Of a stretch of DNA of 64,000 nucleotides, positions 63,871-64,000 are shown piece by piece. The DNA lies in NCBI GenBank assembly GCA_026874595.1, contig CM049309.1, forward strand, positions 29,575,033 to 29,639,032, read 5' to 3'. Source of the DNA: Sipunculus nudus. Its lineage: Eukaryota; Annelida; Sipuncula; Golfingiida; Sipunculidae. The notes beneath the pieces were generated by a model that did no database searches, was not told where the DNA came from, and saw only the letters and a list, made by a program, of their open reading frames with translations. A program made the translations under genes and the position numbers. Every line of letters begins with the position of its first letter. The first letter of the stretch is position 1.

Positions 63871-63951
63871 CTAAGATTCAGGATCATCAGTTGTTTAATT
63901 TTTGATACACTTATGACCTTGCATTTCTTTTTCAGTCATTAATTTAATCCA

Positions 63952-64000
63952 AACAAGGGAACCACGGGTAATGGTGCTCAGCTGAAGTTGACCTAGAAGG
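63952..64000 (+). mobile_element. head of another AACAAGGGA element, cut by window end
   Basis: AACAAGGGAACCACGGGTAA then GGTGCTCAGCTGAAGTTGACC, the family head, runs off the window. It lies about 80 bases outside TPR exon a. Confidence 0.6.

Noticed and set aside
619-63684. The GAGCTAA tail hairpins as intrinsic transcription terminators or tRNA-like structures
   Set aside because: The hairpin is always at an element end, is followed by A rather than T in the reading direction, and has no tRNA box A/B pattern. In an animal intron a bacterial-type terminator is not expected.
1-64000. An autonomous Helitron/Helentron gene
   Set aside because: No frame shows Rep HUH or helicase motifs on either strand; only non-autonomous elements are present.

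Overview
The window is animal nuclear DNA, almost all of it intron. It carries eleven small minus-strand exons of one gene, nucleoprotein TPR (Megator in flies), the long coiled-coil filament of the nuclear-pore basket. Each exon has GT-AG borders, all phases join without a break, and together they encode 407 complete codons of coiled coil. These run co-linear with the human protein at roughly residues 540-970 (numbering recalled, not computed). Exons are 1,223 bases, about 2% of the window; introns run from 393 bases to about 12.1 kb. The gene enters at the high-coordinate end and leaves at the low end, so start codon, stop codon and promoter are outside. The repeat types (ACGGAC-rich tails, GGTGGCGCCACC-bearing arrays, hairpin-ended elements) look like those of marine lophotrochozoans, most likely a mollusc and perhaps a bivalve. 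That assignment is an inference.

Layout by TPR intron, from high to low coordinate. Intron 63768-56411 holds a CR1/L2-like LINE relic (60360-61080, minus), one copy of a 580-base TIR element, a 1.1 kb Tigger-like TIR element and one of two nearly identical 1.9 kb hairpin-ended elements. Intron 56325-45630 holds a 5'-truncated L1/Tx1-type LINE with a 13-base target duplication (53463-56084), the other 1.9 kb copy and the other 580-base TIR element. Intron 45563-33425 holds a 'CGCGA' TIR element, repeat fragments, a 67-base hairpin and a 43-base minisatellite ending about 20 bases from a TPR acceptor. Intron 33251-25379 holds long tandem arrays and a 32-base minisatellite. The low-coordinate introns hold a long-stem MITE, a 180-base array element, a pogo/Tigger transposase pseudogene, a 278-base array element nested in an older repeat, and a 326-base array element.

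The main structural finding is that at least seven repeat families with unrelated bodies share one plan. They begin with AAC(A/T)AG, usually with a palindrome just inside. An 8-11 base motif 25-45 bases from the 5' end is repeated inverted at the 3' end, where it forms or extends a terminal hairpin. A CTATA-type box and often an ACGGAC tract precede that hairpin. Some bodies are tandem arrays. This resembles the asymmetric terminal inverted repeats of Helentron/HINE/pearl-type non-autonomous elements. Every recognisable copy lies in the same orientation, antisense to TPR. No Rep/helicase gene was seen.

No complete host gene other than the TPR fragment, no tRNA or rRNA gene, and no CRISPR array was found. 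Nearly all other open frames are chance readings of repeats.
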